From Halichondria panicea (lineage: Eukaryota > Porifera > Demospongiae > Suberitida > Halichondriidae): 64,000 nt of DNA. The DNA is taken from positions 5,151,047 through 5,215,046 of the forward strand of contig NC_087388.1 of NCBI RefSeq assembly GCF_963675165.1, in the 5' to 3' direction. Below the pieces are notes generated by a model, which saw only the letters and a program-made list of their open reading frames with translations, did no database searches and was not told the DNA's origin. Position numbers and translations under genes: made by a program. Below are positions 1 to 28,662 of this stretch, one piece after another; within the stretch, counting starts at the first letter, position 1, and every line of letters starts with the position of its first letter.

Positions 1-499
1 TCTGCTAGTTAGACTGGTATGAATTCGGTGAATAAGAATCAACTTTCCACTCTGTTTAATAAATAATAGTTATAGACACTGTTTTGGAGGTGTCTATGGG
101 ATTTAAAAGCCCAAAGGCACTGATTTAGTATCCCGAGCATAGCGAGGGTACTCATTTGTAATAGTGATTTAGGAAACTGTATCAACAAGGGAGCATTTTC
201 AGCCTAAATAATAATGACACTATACAGGATGGCGTACAGCATTCTTTAAGATTAGACACTATTTGATAATATCTACATGGGAAGTACATGGGAAATACAT
301 GGGAAAAGTGCCGAAGAGCAGGTATACTATGGGACTTATAGTATACCTGCAAATTTACTTAGTATATACCTATAGTATTCCATTGTCAAGTAATTGTATT
401 GTAGTCAAGCGGTTTGCACATGCGCACTAGTATCTAAATGAGTTAGATACTGTTTTGGAGGTGTCTATGGGATTTAGAAGCCCAAAGGCACTGATTTAG

Positions 500-2389
<1,890 letters not shown>

Positions 2390-2613
2390 AAAATTAGTAT
2401 CAGATTCTGCTGTATACGTAGCATATAATAATTACTGTCCTCTCTCATTTGTTATTTTAGTGCGACTGCATGTCGGTTGTTTTATCACAAAAATCTAGAA
2501 TAGACATCGCTAATATTCCTCTCTCTTGAACGATCCCTCCGTGCCAAGAACCAACACAGATTTATATTTTGTGGAGGGGGAGACTCGATCCACCTGGAAC
2601 ACACACAGGCGGG

Positions 2614-2652
2614 CACACATGCACACACACACGCACACACACACACACACAC
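2614..2652. repeat. (CA)n microsatellite
   Basis: A nearly pure CA dinucleotide run in the promoter-proximal flank of the second SRCR gene, about 140 bp before its start codon. The equivalent flank before the signal exon at 16842 has only a short CA run. Confidence 0.85.
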
Positions 2653-2793
2653 TCAGTTCCTTGTGAGCCTCAGTAAGTCTATTTCTACATTTGGTGTAGT
2701 GCGCATGCGTAGTAATAGTTACTTCACTATAGTACATGCTACTTTCACTATACGATATTAACTATTAACTGAACTGAGTTGCAAGCATTACCA

Positions 2794-6085
<3,292 letters not shown>

Positions 6086-6191
6086 AAAATTAGTATCAGA
6101 TTCTGCTGTATACGTAGCTACCATAGTACATGCTACTTTCACTATGCGATATTAACTATTAACTGAACTGAGTTGCAAGCATTACCATGCA

Positions 6192-16394
<10,203 letters not shown>

Positions 16395-16841
16395 ACTATA
16401 TTGAAGTTCAGACAAATTGACGTATTAAACTAAAAGTAGTGAAATGTACGACTGATAGTAAGTAATAGCTAGTATCAGATTTTGCTGAATACGTAGCATA
16501 ATAATTACTGTTCTCCCTCTTTTGTAGTGCGACTGTCGGTTGTTTATCACAAAAATCTGATAGTAACATTATGCTGTGAATAATTTGGTATTCAAAGAAT
16601 AGACATCGATAATACGATTTTGTATTTGGTGGAGGGGGGAGGGGCTCCACCTGGAACAGTCACAGGCTGCGGCACACACACACTGATACACTTGTACAAG
16701 TTAATTTGTACATTCGGTTATATAGTGCGCATGCGCAATAATAATTGGTGCCAACACTTTCACTATAACGGCTTAACTTGTGTGACTACTTTCACTATAT
16801 GGTATTAACACTTCACTGAATTGCAAGAAACATTACCAACG

Positions 16842-16899
16842 ATGAGTTGTTTACTGTGGAAGTCAGTCACTTTCCTGAGCCTGGTTTGGGCTGTTGGAG
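16842..16899 (+). pseudogene. Orphan SRCR-family signal-peptide exon
   Basis: Reads MSCLLWKSVTFLSLVWAV and then a GTGAGC donor, almost the same as the first exons at 2794 and 6192, including its promoter flank. The following intron matches intron 1 of the sister genes only up to about 17250, after which unrelated repeat DNA begins. No SRCR exon follows anywhere in the window. Probably the 5' stump of a fourth tandem gene. Confidence 0.7.
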
Positions 16900-17660
16900 G
16901 TGAGCTTTCTTTAAGTAGTATAAAATTTGCTATAATTTTATGAATGGTATAATTATATATCTTATAATTAGCAGCTATAGTGAAAATACTCTTCTGCCTT
17001 ATAAGCACCCATCCAACGTAAGATTAAACGACCGTAGACAGGTATACGTGTATGAGCATACAGCTCCGTCTTTTGGTAGAACTATTATAAAAGGTTCAAT
17101 GCTGTCCGCATTATGACTGTCAAACTATAGTTCACAATTGCTACCATTTTGTATTACTCTTCTACTCAGTATGATTGATTGTGTGCATGCATGATCGATT
17201 CTGCTAATAAAGTTGGTTAGAAAGGTATTTGGTGAAAGAGAATCAACATTCTCTGCATGCATGCTAATAATCTTAAAGAATGCTGTTACAGTACCGGTCT
17301 CTTGCTATTATGTTTGTGTCATTAGTATTAGGCTGAAGAGGCTTCAGAATACTTCCCTTGTTGATACATACAGGAACACATCATTAATTCCTATAAATAA
17401 ATTTTTTTGCCAGTGTAATTGATAGCCATGCATGCACTGTTATTGAAATCGCGGCATTTACTAGATGGTAATGGCATAAATAAATATCACATAACGTTTT
17501 AGGAGCCTTAAAATTGGCCAAACACACATAATTTTATATGCTCGTATATCACAATACGTATACGGTATATATATTCAACGGTGACATTATAATACATAGC
17601 AAAATAATCAACTACAAACAACACTGATTTCATACCTCACAGAATCCATTGGTTCCTAAA

Positions 17661-17834
17661 TACACAGTAAAAACAGATTCGTTATAATAACATAAAACAT
17701 CTCAAATAAAATGCATCATTTGAAATTTAATGTAGAAATGACAGAAATTTATGTCATTTCTACATTAAATTTCAAATGATGCATTTTATTTGAGATGTTT
17801 TATGTTATTATAACGAATCTGTTTTTACTGTGTA
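17661..17834. repeat. Perfect inverted repeat, two 83-bp arms around an 8-bp loop
   Basis: The arm begins TACACAGTAAAAACAGATTC and is followed, after GAAATTTA, by its exact reverse complement ending at 17834. No mismatch seen over 83 bp. The outer end TA-CACAGTAAAAAC resembles the TA-flanked CACTGTTAAAAATG ends of the MITE at 6317, so it may be a very young foldback element. A transcript would form a long perfect hairpin. Confidence 0.9.
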
Positions 17835-20800
17835 GTCACATGCATTGCAGTTATAGCAGATCTATATATAGAATGCACATTGTTATATAATTATTACAGC
17901 ATAAAACAATTTATGCATGCAGTTACTTTGCCCTGGGATTGAGATGTCTCAATATAATGTCTCAGTAAAAATAATTATATATAGCACTGCTTCGAATAAT
18001 TTTCACTTTCAGCGTCATAGTGACACACACAACTCAGAACGTCTTTCACAATCAAGCCGAACCAGAAATCAAAAATCAACAAAAATCGAAAATCAGCAAA
18101 AAATCTGGAGACGCAACTGCTGATTACTTTGTTGCTTTGTATAGAATGAGATACCTCGAAAAGACATCAATACGCATGACATTATCCACTGCAATTTTGT
18201 ACCTAAATTATATGTCTACACGTAACAGGATAGTCTATCATGCTCATTAGAACTTGATGCTAAGGATTGCTTGAATGCACTGGACGTAATATTATTATTA
18301 AAGCAGGGTTTTCTCAAATCTTAATTCCTTTAATTTTGATTATCTGGTTGAGTCAATTAATTATTTTTGCACCTCATTTTCATACAGTGCATGAATACTT
18401 CATCAAATTTCTTTTAAATCTCCCTTTGATGGCATCCTTTTTCTTCTGTACGCAACACATGCGCTTTTCTTTCTGGTTGGTTAATGCATGGGTTTCAATT
18501 TCACCCACTGACAGATTGTCACGGTATGTGTATGGTATAGTAAGCCTTTATCGTTGGGGCGCTCCGATCGTTGGTATATGCTTGCCTTCCAATACGGGGA
18601 CGATTTTTTTAAGAAACTGGCCTGGCACGTATTACCACAAAACTCATTAATTTATGTAGTAAACATTGCATAACCATTACGTAATTAACACATTGTACAC
18701 ATCAACAGTTTATGTTGTAACTATAATTATGCCTGTATTATAGCTTACCTCTGATTCAGCACAATCTGAGCATTCCTCACTCACTCTCATATATCTTCTT
18801 CAATCTCTAGTATTGCAGTGCAAGAACTGTATACTCCGACCACTTCTTAGTTTTATTCTCTCTCACAGCCAACTATATAATTATAAGCCGCCTATTCCAT
18901 CCACAAATAACTTCTTTTTTTTACAATTCAAGCTATAACTTCAGCAATAATTTTAATTTTAATAATGGACTTCTTCTACCCAATCATTTCCCCAAGCCTC
19001 CCAAAATGTGAAAACTGTGTGGTTATAATTATAAAAACAGACATAACATCAGCTATTATATACAGACATGTATACCAACGGCCACAATAGTGTTCTTAAC
19101 TGGTTCACCAAGGAATAAGTCATAACATTAAAAACTTGGATTCACTCTCTGAAAAGAAAACACACTACTATCAAGCTATGCAAACTAGAGAATTTGCAAT
19201 TACAAAACCAATCCCTGATCCTAAAATTGATTATGACACAAACCTATAGCACAAACTCTATAGCAGCCAACCCCAAAAAGCTGTTCTCTAAATCCATGAA
19301 CTGCATGCATAATATATAAGAACTTACCAGAACCATAGCTATATAGCGTTAACAATCTGTCTATATAATTATGTTATGTGTTTGTCCAATACAATTATAT
19401 ACATGTGTTTTACACTCAGCGGCATCATATTAGTGATGCCTGTCTGTCTGTCACAACTTTCCAAGCCATCCCCTTATATTATCACCTCTAAATTGAATAA
19501 TCAGAGAAGACGAGGGAATCCGTACACGAACAAATTCTTTGCCAAAGTCGATTATACCTATAGTATAATTAATTATTATGGATTGGTTGATCCACTATAC
19601 CCTCTGCGGTGTATCTGTTAAAATAAATCTAGAATATTGCCCTGTAGTGAAGGGAGGCTATCAGTTGGATAAGTTTCAACGACACAACATTTAACACCCC
19701 ATATTAAAGCCTGTCTGGTATGTACGTTGTATTATTATCTTACTTTGTATGTCTACGGGATAGTCCATGCATTATAATTATTATTGAGTCAAGAAGTATT
19801 GATTTTGCACCTCATCTTCGCTAATGCCAGAACACTTCATGGAATTTCTTTCTTTCCTCGTCTCCCTTTGATCTATCGTAATAATTATAGAATTTGCAGC
19901 AAAATGAACTTTAATTCTGGGTCGTCGCTTTGTTTTCCTGGAAAAGTATGATTGTATACTTTTTTCTGGTTGGGCGAATCAGACGACAGACTTTTCGTCA
20001 ATGGTTGAAACACCTGTGGCTTGGTGTATTTATGGTGTAAAAAATTATGACATATTAATTTTACGTACTGACAGATTAATTGTCACGGTATGTGTATATC
20101 GACAATAGTAAGTCTTTTTTATTGGGGCGCTCTGATCGTTGGTAGGGATATAATTATGCTTGCCTTCTATAAAATGTAAACAACATAATGTATGAAATTA
20201 CTGTTCAGGAAGTGCTTTGGATGCATCAAAATCACTTGTAAATAGCCCTGCATGCATGGGGGGCTTCAGCCTCACTCCCATTTTCCTATCGCCTATATAT
20301 ATATAGGCCTTGCATTATACAGCTATAGGACATATACATCTAGAGACGATGGTGTACAATCTACAAGCTTAACTATAGCGATTATCATCTACTTGCAAAA
20401 TATAGTTTATGTTGTAACTATATTGCCTGTATTTATCCAGTGAGTTTTCCTCACTCTCTCTCATAACTGTCTTTCAATCGCAGCATCATCACTGCCTACT
20501 TCATCGTCACAGCTCGTCTATATACCTATATATCTATTGTATATAGGACTGGTGTAGACTACGTATAATTATAATATATACACTGCCAGGACTTAACTAT
20601 AATGAGGATTTTTTGTGTATACTGTGTTGGATCCTGGTATAGAATCTAGTCTGCACCTATCAAATTAATGTAAAGATCAAGACAATACACAGTATACCAC
20701 ATCTATTAAGCAAAACCTGTAGTAATTACTGCTGACAACAGACTATATATAGATAGTCATGCAACAAACCAGGTACACACCATGCAAGACATCAGCTAGC

Positions 20801-21124
20801 CCAGCGAAATGAAATTATATAGTATATAGAGTCTACGTATATAGTCTGTACACTTTGATTCAATCTCTAGTCAGAACTCAATATAGTTTCTCTATAATTA
20901 TGATTGGACCTTCGATCTGTCATGAACTTACTCAAAAAAGGCTTATATCTTGGCACTGAGCCTTGAATAATAATCTTGTATAGTAAAATTGTAATCAATA
21001 TTATAGAGAGTCATGAATTACTGCCCATGGAACGTCATAAGTCGTTCTAGTTGACAATACCTGAAGGTATGGATGGACTAACTGCCTGCATTACTTGTCC
21101 GAGAAATGCCTTTTATATGAATTA

Positions 21125-23080
21125 CTGTTGAACTCATGGAAAGTCGGAAAAGTTGCTCAGGAAGTTCCATGCAGTCAATTAAAGGAGCCTCATAATTGTA
21201 AACTTAGGTATATCAACATAATTATTGGCTGATACCTGCTTGTCTAAGACCAGCATTGAATATATTTTCAGGGTTTCCGTTTACGAATCACAGCTATCGG
21301 AAAATCAGAAAAAATTTTCAGCAAGTTCCCAGTCGATTAAAGTAACCGCAGAAGAGTGTATCAACGTATTGGCTGCTATACCTGCATGTATAAGACCATG
21401 CAGCACTAAATATATTTTCTGGGTTTCCGTTAACGAACCACAGCTCTCGGAATGTCAAAAAAGTTCCTCAGCAAGTTCCAGTCGATTAAAGTAACCTCAG
21501 ATGAGTATATCAACATACTGGCTGATACCTGCATACATGTCTACATTATATTATTTTTCAGGGTTCCCGTTAACGAACCACAGCTCTCGGAAAGTCAGAA
21601 AAATTGCTCAGCAAGTTCCAGTCGATTAAAGTAACCTCAGAATTGTAAACTTGAGTATATTATTATATCAACATACTAGCTGATATCTGCATGCATGTCT
21701 AGACCAACACTGAATATATTATTTTTCAGGGTTACCGTTAACGAACCACTGCTCTCGGAAAGTCGTTCCAGTCGATTAAAGTAACCTTAGAATTGTATAT
21801 TAAGCCTTATATCAACATAATTATACTGGCTGATATTTGCATGCATGTCTAGATCAGCACTGATTTTCAGGGTTCCCGTTAACAAGCCACAGCTCTCGGA
21901 AAGTCAGAAAAATTTCTCAGCAAGTTCCAGTTGATTATAAAAGTAACCTCAGAATTGTAAACTTGAGTATATATCAACATACCAGCTGATATCTGCATGC
22001 ATGTCTAGACCAGCACTGAACATATTATTTTTCAGGGTTCCCTTTAACGAACCATGCACTGTTCTGAAAGTCAGAAAATTTGCTCAGCAAGTTCGTCGAT
22101 TAAAGTAACCTCAGAATTGTAAACTTGAGTATATATCAACATACTGGCTGCATGCATGTCTAGACATGCAAGCAATGAATATGTTATTTTTCTGGATTCC
22201 CGTTAACGAACCACTGCTCTCGGAAAGTCAGAAAAGTTGCTTAGCAAGTTCCAGTCGATTAAAGTAACCTCAGAATTGTAAACTTGAGTATATATCAACA
22301 TACTGGCTGATATCTGCATGCATGTCTAGACCAACACTGAATATATTATTTTTCAGGGTTCCCGTTAACAAACCATAGCTTATATAGCTCTCGGAAAGTC
22401 AGAAAAAATTAATGTCTCAGCAAGTTCCAGTCGATTATAAAAGTAACATCAGAATTGTAAACTTGAGTATAATTATATCAACATACTATATAGCTGATAT
22501 CTGCATGCATGTCTAGACCAGCACTGAATATATTATTTTTCTGGGTTCCCGTTAACGAACCACTGCTCTCGGAAAGTCAGAAAAGTTGCTCAGCAAGTTC
22601 CAGTCGACTAAAGTAACCTCAGAATTGAGTATATATATCAACATACTGGCTGATATCTGCATGCATGTCTAGACCAGCACTGAATATATTATTTTTTAGG
22701 GTTCCCGTTAACGAACCCACTGTTCTCGGAAGTCAGAAAAGTTGCTCAGCAAGTTCCAGTCGATTGAAGTAACCTCAGAATTGTAAACTTGAGTATATAT
22801 CAATATATACTGGCTGATATCTGCATGCATGTCTAGACCAGCACTGAATATGATTTTTCTGGGTTCCCGTTAATAAACCACTGCTCTCGGAAAGTCAGAA
22901 AAGTTGCTCAGCAAGTTCCAGTCGATTAAAGTAACTTGAGTATATCAACATAACTTATTGGCTGATATACTTAATTGCTTGTATATATAGACCAGGATTG
23001 AACATAATTATTCTAGTTCCCGTTCTATAATCATGGCTCTCAAAAAGTCAGAAAAGTGGCTCGGCATGTTTCAGTATAGA
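21125..23080. repeat. Tandem array of about 160-bp units (about 12 copies)
   Basis: Each unit includes TTCCCGTTAACGAACCAC, CTCGGAAAGTCAGAAAA, AGCAAGTTCCAGTCGATTAA and TGCATGCATGTCTAGACCAG. Spacing between equivalent motifs runs from about 139 to 186 bp. Units differ mainly by small insertions. The last unit (near 23020) is degenerate. Confidence 0.85.
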
Positions 23081-23153
23081 GCCAAATTAATAACCTCTGG
23101 ACAATAAATTGGGGAGTATAAGTAAGAGTTAGGTGACTGGCTGAATTAAAAAT

Positions 23154-23367
23154 GATAATGTTAAATTCATACTAAATCTAGCTCAGTGTACAGACATAAT
23201 TAACTCAGTCATTGTGCATGTAGCTATAGCTAGAGTCTACTGCAGACATGTGCAAGTAGCTATAGCTATTATATCAAGTCTATACTGCAGACAATGGCTA
23301 CATGCACAATGACTGAATTAATTATGTCTGTACACTGAGCTAGATTTAATATGAATTTAACATTATC
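23154..23367. repeat. Terminal hairpin of copy I, about 70-bp arms
   Basis: GATAATGTTAAATTCATACT at the left is answered by its near-perfect reverse complement ending at 23367; the arms match over about 70 bp with a couple of mismatches. The left arm recurs alone at about 28400-28470 at the end of copy II. Confidence 0.85.
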
Positions 23368-26300
23368 AAATGTTGTGTCATTGAAACTTAATTATCCAAC
23401 TGATAGCCTCCCTCACACATATATAGGGCAATATTCTAGATTTATATATTTTAACAGATACACCAGATCGAGAGGCCGGTATAGTGGATCAACCAATCCT
23501 TATTATATAATTATACTCCGACCACTTCTTAGTTTTATTCTCTCTCACAGCCAATTACATAGTTATAAGTAGCCTATATTCGATCCACAAGTAACTTTTT
23601 TTTACAATTCAAGCTATATAACTTCAGCAGTACTTCCACCCAATCATCTCCCTCCCAATAATTATGTTAAAACTGCCTGTTTATATAAAACTAAAAACAG
23701 ACAACATCAGCTATTGTATATACAGACATGCAATGGCCACAACAGCGTCCTTAACTAGTTCACCAAGGAATAAACATAACATTAAAAATTTGCATGGATT
23801 AAGGAAATATACACGCTATCAAGCTATGCAAACTAGAGGAACTGCAATTACAAAACCAATCTCTGATCTTAAAATTGATTATGACACACACCTATAGCAC
23901 AAACTCTAGCAGCCAACCCCAAAAAGCTGTTCTCTAAATCCACTATATACCTATGCCCTTGTAACAGATGTATTGTGAACTATAGCTAGCGTTAACAATC
24001 TGTCTATAATGTTATGTGTTTGTTCATTACAATTATGTGTTTTATACTCAGCGGCATCATATTAGTGATGCATGTCTGTCGGTCTCAACTTGCCAAGCCC
24101 TTCTTTCTTTTTATATCATCACCTCTAAATTGAATAATCAAAGAAGACTAAGGAATCTGTACACGAACAAATTCTTCATTCCAAAGTCTAGTATAATTAT
24201 ATGCATGCATGATATGTATATGTATGCCTATAATAATATTATATATAAACAGAGAAAAACTATACCGATACCTCTACACAAAAATGTGCACAAAGTAACA
24301 TGACTCGCGCACGGTTATGATAATTATTGCATCGCACAATTAATTAGAGGCCTGCATGCAGGGAACAATTCCCAGTGAAATCGTGGAATTTATACTAGAC
24401 GAAACATGTTAATAGCATAAATAAATGTCATATAACGTTTTAGGAGCCTTAAAATTAGCCAAAATACATAATTTTATATGCTCGTATATTATTTCTAGCA
24501 CAGTACGTATACGGTATCTCACATAATACCATGGTATATTATAGCCATGGGTACATGTATAACATGCACTCAGCCATAATTTTCATATAATTATCAGTTC
24601 ACCAATAGTGTGTAATGCCATTCACATGCACATATAGTACAGGTAACAGAGCTTTTCCAGAACGTCTTTCACACTCAAGCCAAACCAGAAATCCAAAATC
24701 AATAAAAATCGAAAATCAGCAAAAAAATCTGGAGACGCAACTGCTGATTGCTTTGTTGCTTTGTGCAAAATGAGATACCTCGAAAAGACATCAATGCGCA
24801 AGACATTATCCACTTGCAATTGTACCTAAATTATATGTCTACAGGATAGTCTATCATGCTCATTAGAACTTGATGCTAAGGATTGCTTTGAATGCACTGG
24901 ACGTAATTATTAAAGCATGCATGGTTTTCTCAAATCTTCCTTTAATTTGATTTTCTGGTTGAGTCAAGAACTATTGATATAATTATTTTTGCACCTCTAA
25001 TGCTCGAATTTCTTTTTAATCTCCCTTTGATGGTATCCTTTTTCTTCTGTATGCAACACACGCGCTTTTCTTTCTGGTTGGTTAATGGGTTTCAATTTCA
25101 CCCACTGACAGATTGTCACAGTATGTGTATGGTAGTAATCCTTTTTCATTGGGGTGCTCCGATTGTTGGTAGGGATATAATTGCCTTCCAATATGGGGAC
25201 GTTTATTTTGAAACTGGCCTGGCACGTATTACCACAAAACTAAAACTATAAACGTAGTAATCATTGCATAACCATTACGTAATTAACACATTGTACACAT
25301 CGACAGTTTATGTTGTAACTATATGCCTGTATACCTCTGATTCAGCACATGCATTCTGAGCATTCCTCACTCACTCTCATATCTTCTTCAATCTCTAGTA
25401 TTGCAGCATCATCACTGCCTACTTCATGATATTGAGTTGCGTCTTCACATCTGTTACAAGGGCATAGGTATAATTATAGTGATTTTAGAGAACAGCTTTT
25501 TGGGGTTGGCTGCTAGAGTTTGTGCTATAGGTGTGTGTCATAATCAATTTTAGGATCAGGGATTGGTTTTGTAATTGCAGTTCCTCTAAATCTAGAATAT
25601 TGCCCTATATACATGTATGTGTGAGGGAGGCTATCAGTTGGATAATTAAGTTTCAATGACACAACATTTAACAGCCCCATATTAAAGCCCGTCTGGTATG
25701 TATGTTGTATTATTATCTTGCTTTTTATGTCTACGGGATAGTCCATGCATAATGCTCATTACAATTATTATGAAGTTGATGCTATAATTATAAGGATTGC
25801 TTGAATGCATTGGATGGTTTATTCTCAAATCTTCCTTTGATTTCTGGTTGTGTCGAGAACTATTGATATAGTTATTTTTGCACCTCATCTTCGCTAATGC
25901 CAGAGTACTTCATGGAATCTCTTTCTTTGACAGACTTTTCGTCAATGATTGAAACACCTGTGGCTTGGTGTACTTAAATAATTATGGTGTAAAAAAATTA
26001 TTGACATAATTATTTATTTTACATACTGACAGATTAATTGTCACGGTATAATATGGTCACGGTACGGTCACGACAGTAGTAAGTCTTTTTTATTTGGGCG
26101 CTCTGATCTTTGGTAGGGATATAATTATGCTTGCCTTCTAAAATGTAAACATTTAAGACAACATAATGTATGAAATTACTGTGTCAGGAAGATTGCTTTG
26201 GATGCACCAGAATCACCTGTATATAGGCCTGTATGGGGGGCTTCAGCCTCACCCCCATTTTCCTATCGCCTATATAATTATATAGGTTTTGCATTACAGC

Positions 26301-26911
26301 TATATAGGACATATAATTATATCTAGAGACGATGGTGTACAATCTACAAGCTTAACTATAGCGATTATCATCTACTTGCAATATAGTTTATGTTGTAACT
26401 ATATACGCCTGTATTTATCCAGTGAGAGTTTTTTTCCTCATGCACTCTCTCTCATAACTGTCTTTCAATCGCAGCATCATCATTGCCTATACTTCATCGT
26501 CACGCACTGCTCGTCCATACACTATTGTATATAGCTGTAGACTACGTATATATACACTGCCAGGACTTGACTATAATGAGGATTGTTTGTGTATACTGTG
26601 TTGGATCCTGGTATAGAATCTAGTCTACACCTATCAAATTAATGTAAAGATCAAGACAATACACAGTAATACATATCTATTCAAGCAAATCCAATAGTAA
26701 TTAGCTGCTGACAACACACTAGAAATATAGAGACTATAGATGCATGGTCATGCAACAAACCAGGTACTGCACATGCACCAGTCTATCAGCCCAGCAAAAT
26801 GAAATTATATATAGTATAATTATTATAGAGTCTACGTAGTGCACTTTGATTCAATCTCTATCGCCAGAACTCAATAATTATAATTATATAGACGTCTAGT
26901 TTCATGATTGG

Positions 26912-26953
26912 ATCATAGATACTGTACACTCCGGAGTGTACAGTATCTATGAT
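26912..26953. repeat. Perfect 42-bp palindrome flanked by direct repeats
   Basis: ATCATAGATACTGTACACTCC is followed directly by its exact complement. ATGATTGGATC occurs on both sides. The matching place in copy I (near 20900) has a single ATGATTGGA and no palindrome, so this was inserted after the duplication. Confidence 0.85.
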
Positions 26954-27179
26954 TGGATCTTCTGTCACGAACTTGCGTACTCAAAAGGCTATCTTTGCAC
27001 TGAACCTTGAATAATAATCTTGCATCTAGTGAAATTGTAATCAACATTTGAGAGTCATGAATTACTGCCCATGGAACGTCAAGAGTCGTTCTAGTTGAGT
27101 AGAGTTCTATAACTGAATGTATATGGATGGACTGACTGTCTGCATTGCTTGTCTGAGAAATGCATCACCGTTGAATCAC

Positions 27180-28330
27180 TATACTCATGGAAAGTCTGAA
27201 AAGTTGCTCAGGAAGTTCCATGCAGTCGATTAAAGTAGCCTGATTGTACTTAAGTATATCAACATAATAATTGGCTGATATACCTGCTTGTCTAATTAGA
27301 CCAGCACTAAATATATTTTCTGGGTTTCCGTTTACGAATCACTGCTCTCAGAAAGTCTGAAAAGTTTCTCAGCAGGTTCCCAGTCGATTAAAGTAACCTC
27401 GGAAGAGTGTCAAAGTATTGGCTGCTACCTGCTTGTCTAAGACCAGCACTGAATATTATTTTCTGGGTTTCTGTTAACGAACCACAGCTCTCAGAAAGTC
27501 TGAAAAATTGCTCAGCAAGTTCCAGTTGATTAAAGTAACCTCAGAATTGAGTATAATTATATCAAATACTGGCTGATATCTGCATGCATGTCTAGACCAG
27601 CACTGAATATATTATTTTTTAGGGTTCCCGTTAATGAACCACAGCTCCCGGAAAGTCAGAAAAGTTGCTCAGCAAGTTCCAGTCGATTAAAGTAACCTTA
27701 GAAGAGTATATATCAACATACTGGCTGATATCTGCATGCATGTCTAGACCAGCACTGAATATATTATTTTTCAGGATTCCCGTTAACGAACAACAGCTCT
27801 CGGAAAGTCAGAAAAGTTTCTCAGCAAGTTCCAGTCGATTAAAGTAACCTTAGAATTGTAAACTTGAGCATATATCAACATACTGGCTGATATCTGCATG
27901 CATGTCTAGACTAGCACTGAATACGTTATTTTTCTGGGTTCCCATTAACGAACCACTGCTCTCGGAAAGTCAGAAAAGTTGCTCAGCAAGTTCCAGTCGA
28001 TTAAAGTAACCTCAGAATTGAGTATATTATTATATCAACATATACTGGCTGATATCTGCATGCATGTCTAGACCATGCAGCACTGAATATATTATTTTTC
28101 TGGGTTCCCGTTATAACGAACCACTGCTCTCGGAAAGTCAGAAATGTTTCTCAGCAAGTTCCAGTCGATTGAAGTAACTTGAGTATATCAACATAACTTA
28201 TTGGCTGATAATTTATACTTAATTGCTTGTATATAGACCAGGATTGAACATAATTATTCCAGTTCCCGTTCTAGAATCATGGCTCTCAGAAAGTCAGAAA
28301 AGTGGCTCGGCATGTTTCAGTATAGAGCCA
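27180..28330. repeat. Second tandem array of about 160-bp units (about 7 copies)
   Basis: Same unit as in copy I, with key motifs near 27323, 27468, 27622, 27775, 27935 and 28100, and the same degenerate last unit near 28262. Confidence 0.85.
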
Positions 28331-28588
28331 AATAACCTCTGGACAATAAATTGGGGAGTATAAGTAGGAGTTAGGTGACTGGCTGAATTAAAAATGATAT
28401 TGTTAAATTCATACTAAATCTAGCTCAGTGTACAGACATAATTAATTCAGTCATTGTGCATGTAGCTATAGCTAGAGTCTACTGCAGACATGTGCAAGTA
28501 GCTAGCTTCTATACTGAAGACAATGGAGAGTCTACTTAAAACTAGGCTGACTATAGCTTTCTACTTACTTACATAGCATATAGACTAG

Positions 28589-28634
28589 TAGCCTCGACTC
28601 AAGTCCGCTTTACAGCGGCCTTGAATCGAGGCTA
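28589..28634. repeat. Small foldback element (TAGCCTCGA...TCGAGGCTA)
   Basis: A 46-bp hairpin. Related hairpins sit at 44881-44936 and 61668-61755, and half copies near 61350, 61797 and 63615, so this is a dispersed family in this genome. Confidence 0.7.
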
Positions 28635-28662
28635 ATAGACTAGTAGAGTGATCAGGCAAGAG

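Larger units (their letters stand above)
17430..23400. repeat. Large AT-rich repeat, copy I
   Basis: About 6 kb with no supported gene. Long stretches recur in copy II: 17461-17580 with 24413-24530, 18020-18800 with about 24650-25410, 19790-21200 with about 25850-27250. It contains a long hairpin, a tandem array and a terminal hairpin, listed separately. A 127-codon frame at 18267 is broken in the second copy and is not taken as a gene. Confidence 0.6.
23400..28500. repeat. Large AT-rich repeat, copy II, rearranged
   Basis: No supported gene. It repeats most of copy I in direct orientation. Some parts are inverted relative to other copies: 23360-23450 is the reverse complement of 25590-25680, and 23820-23940 of 25470-25580. 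The copies therefore form a mixture of direct and inverted duplications. Confidence 0.6.

Noticed and set aside
18267-18650. 127-codon open frame with hydrophobic stretches
   Set aside because: The second copy of this repeat (about 24870-25240) breaks the frame, and there is no family resemblance or splice context.
21225-21634. Open frames with repeated SVNEPQLSE-like peptides
   Set aside because: They are chance readings of the 160-bp tandem units; the frame is not kept from unit to unit.
21125-23080. Regular array resembling CRISPR spacing
   Set aside because: Units are about 160 bp and similar over their whole length with no unique spacers, and the setting is an animal genome.
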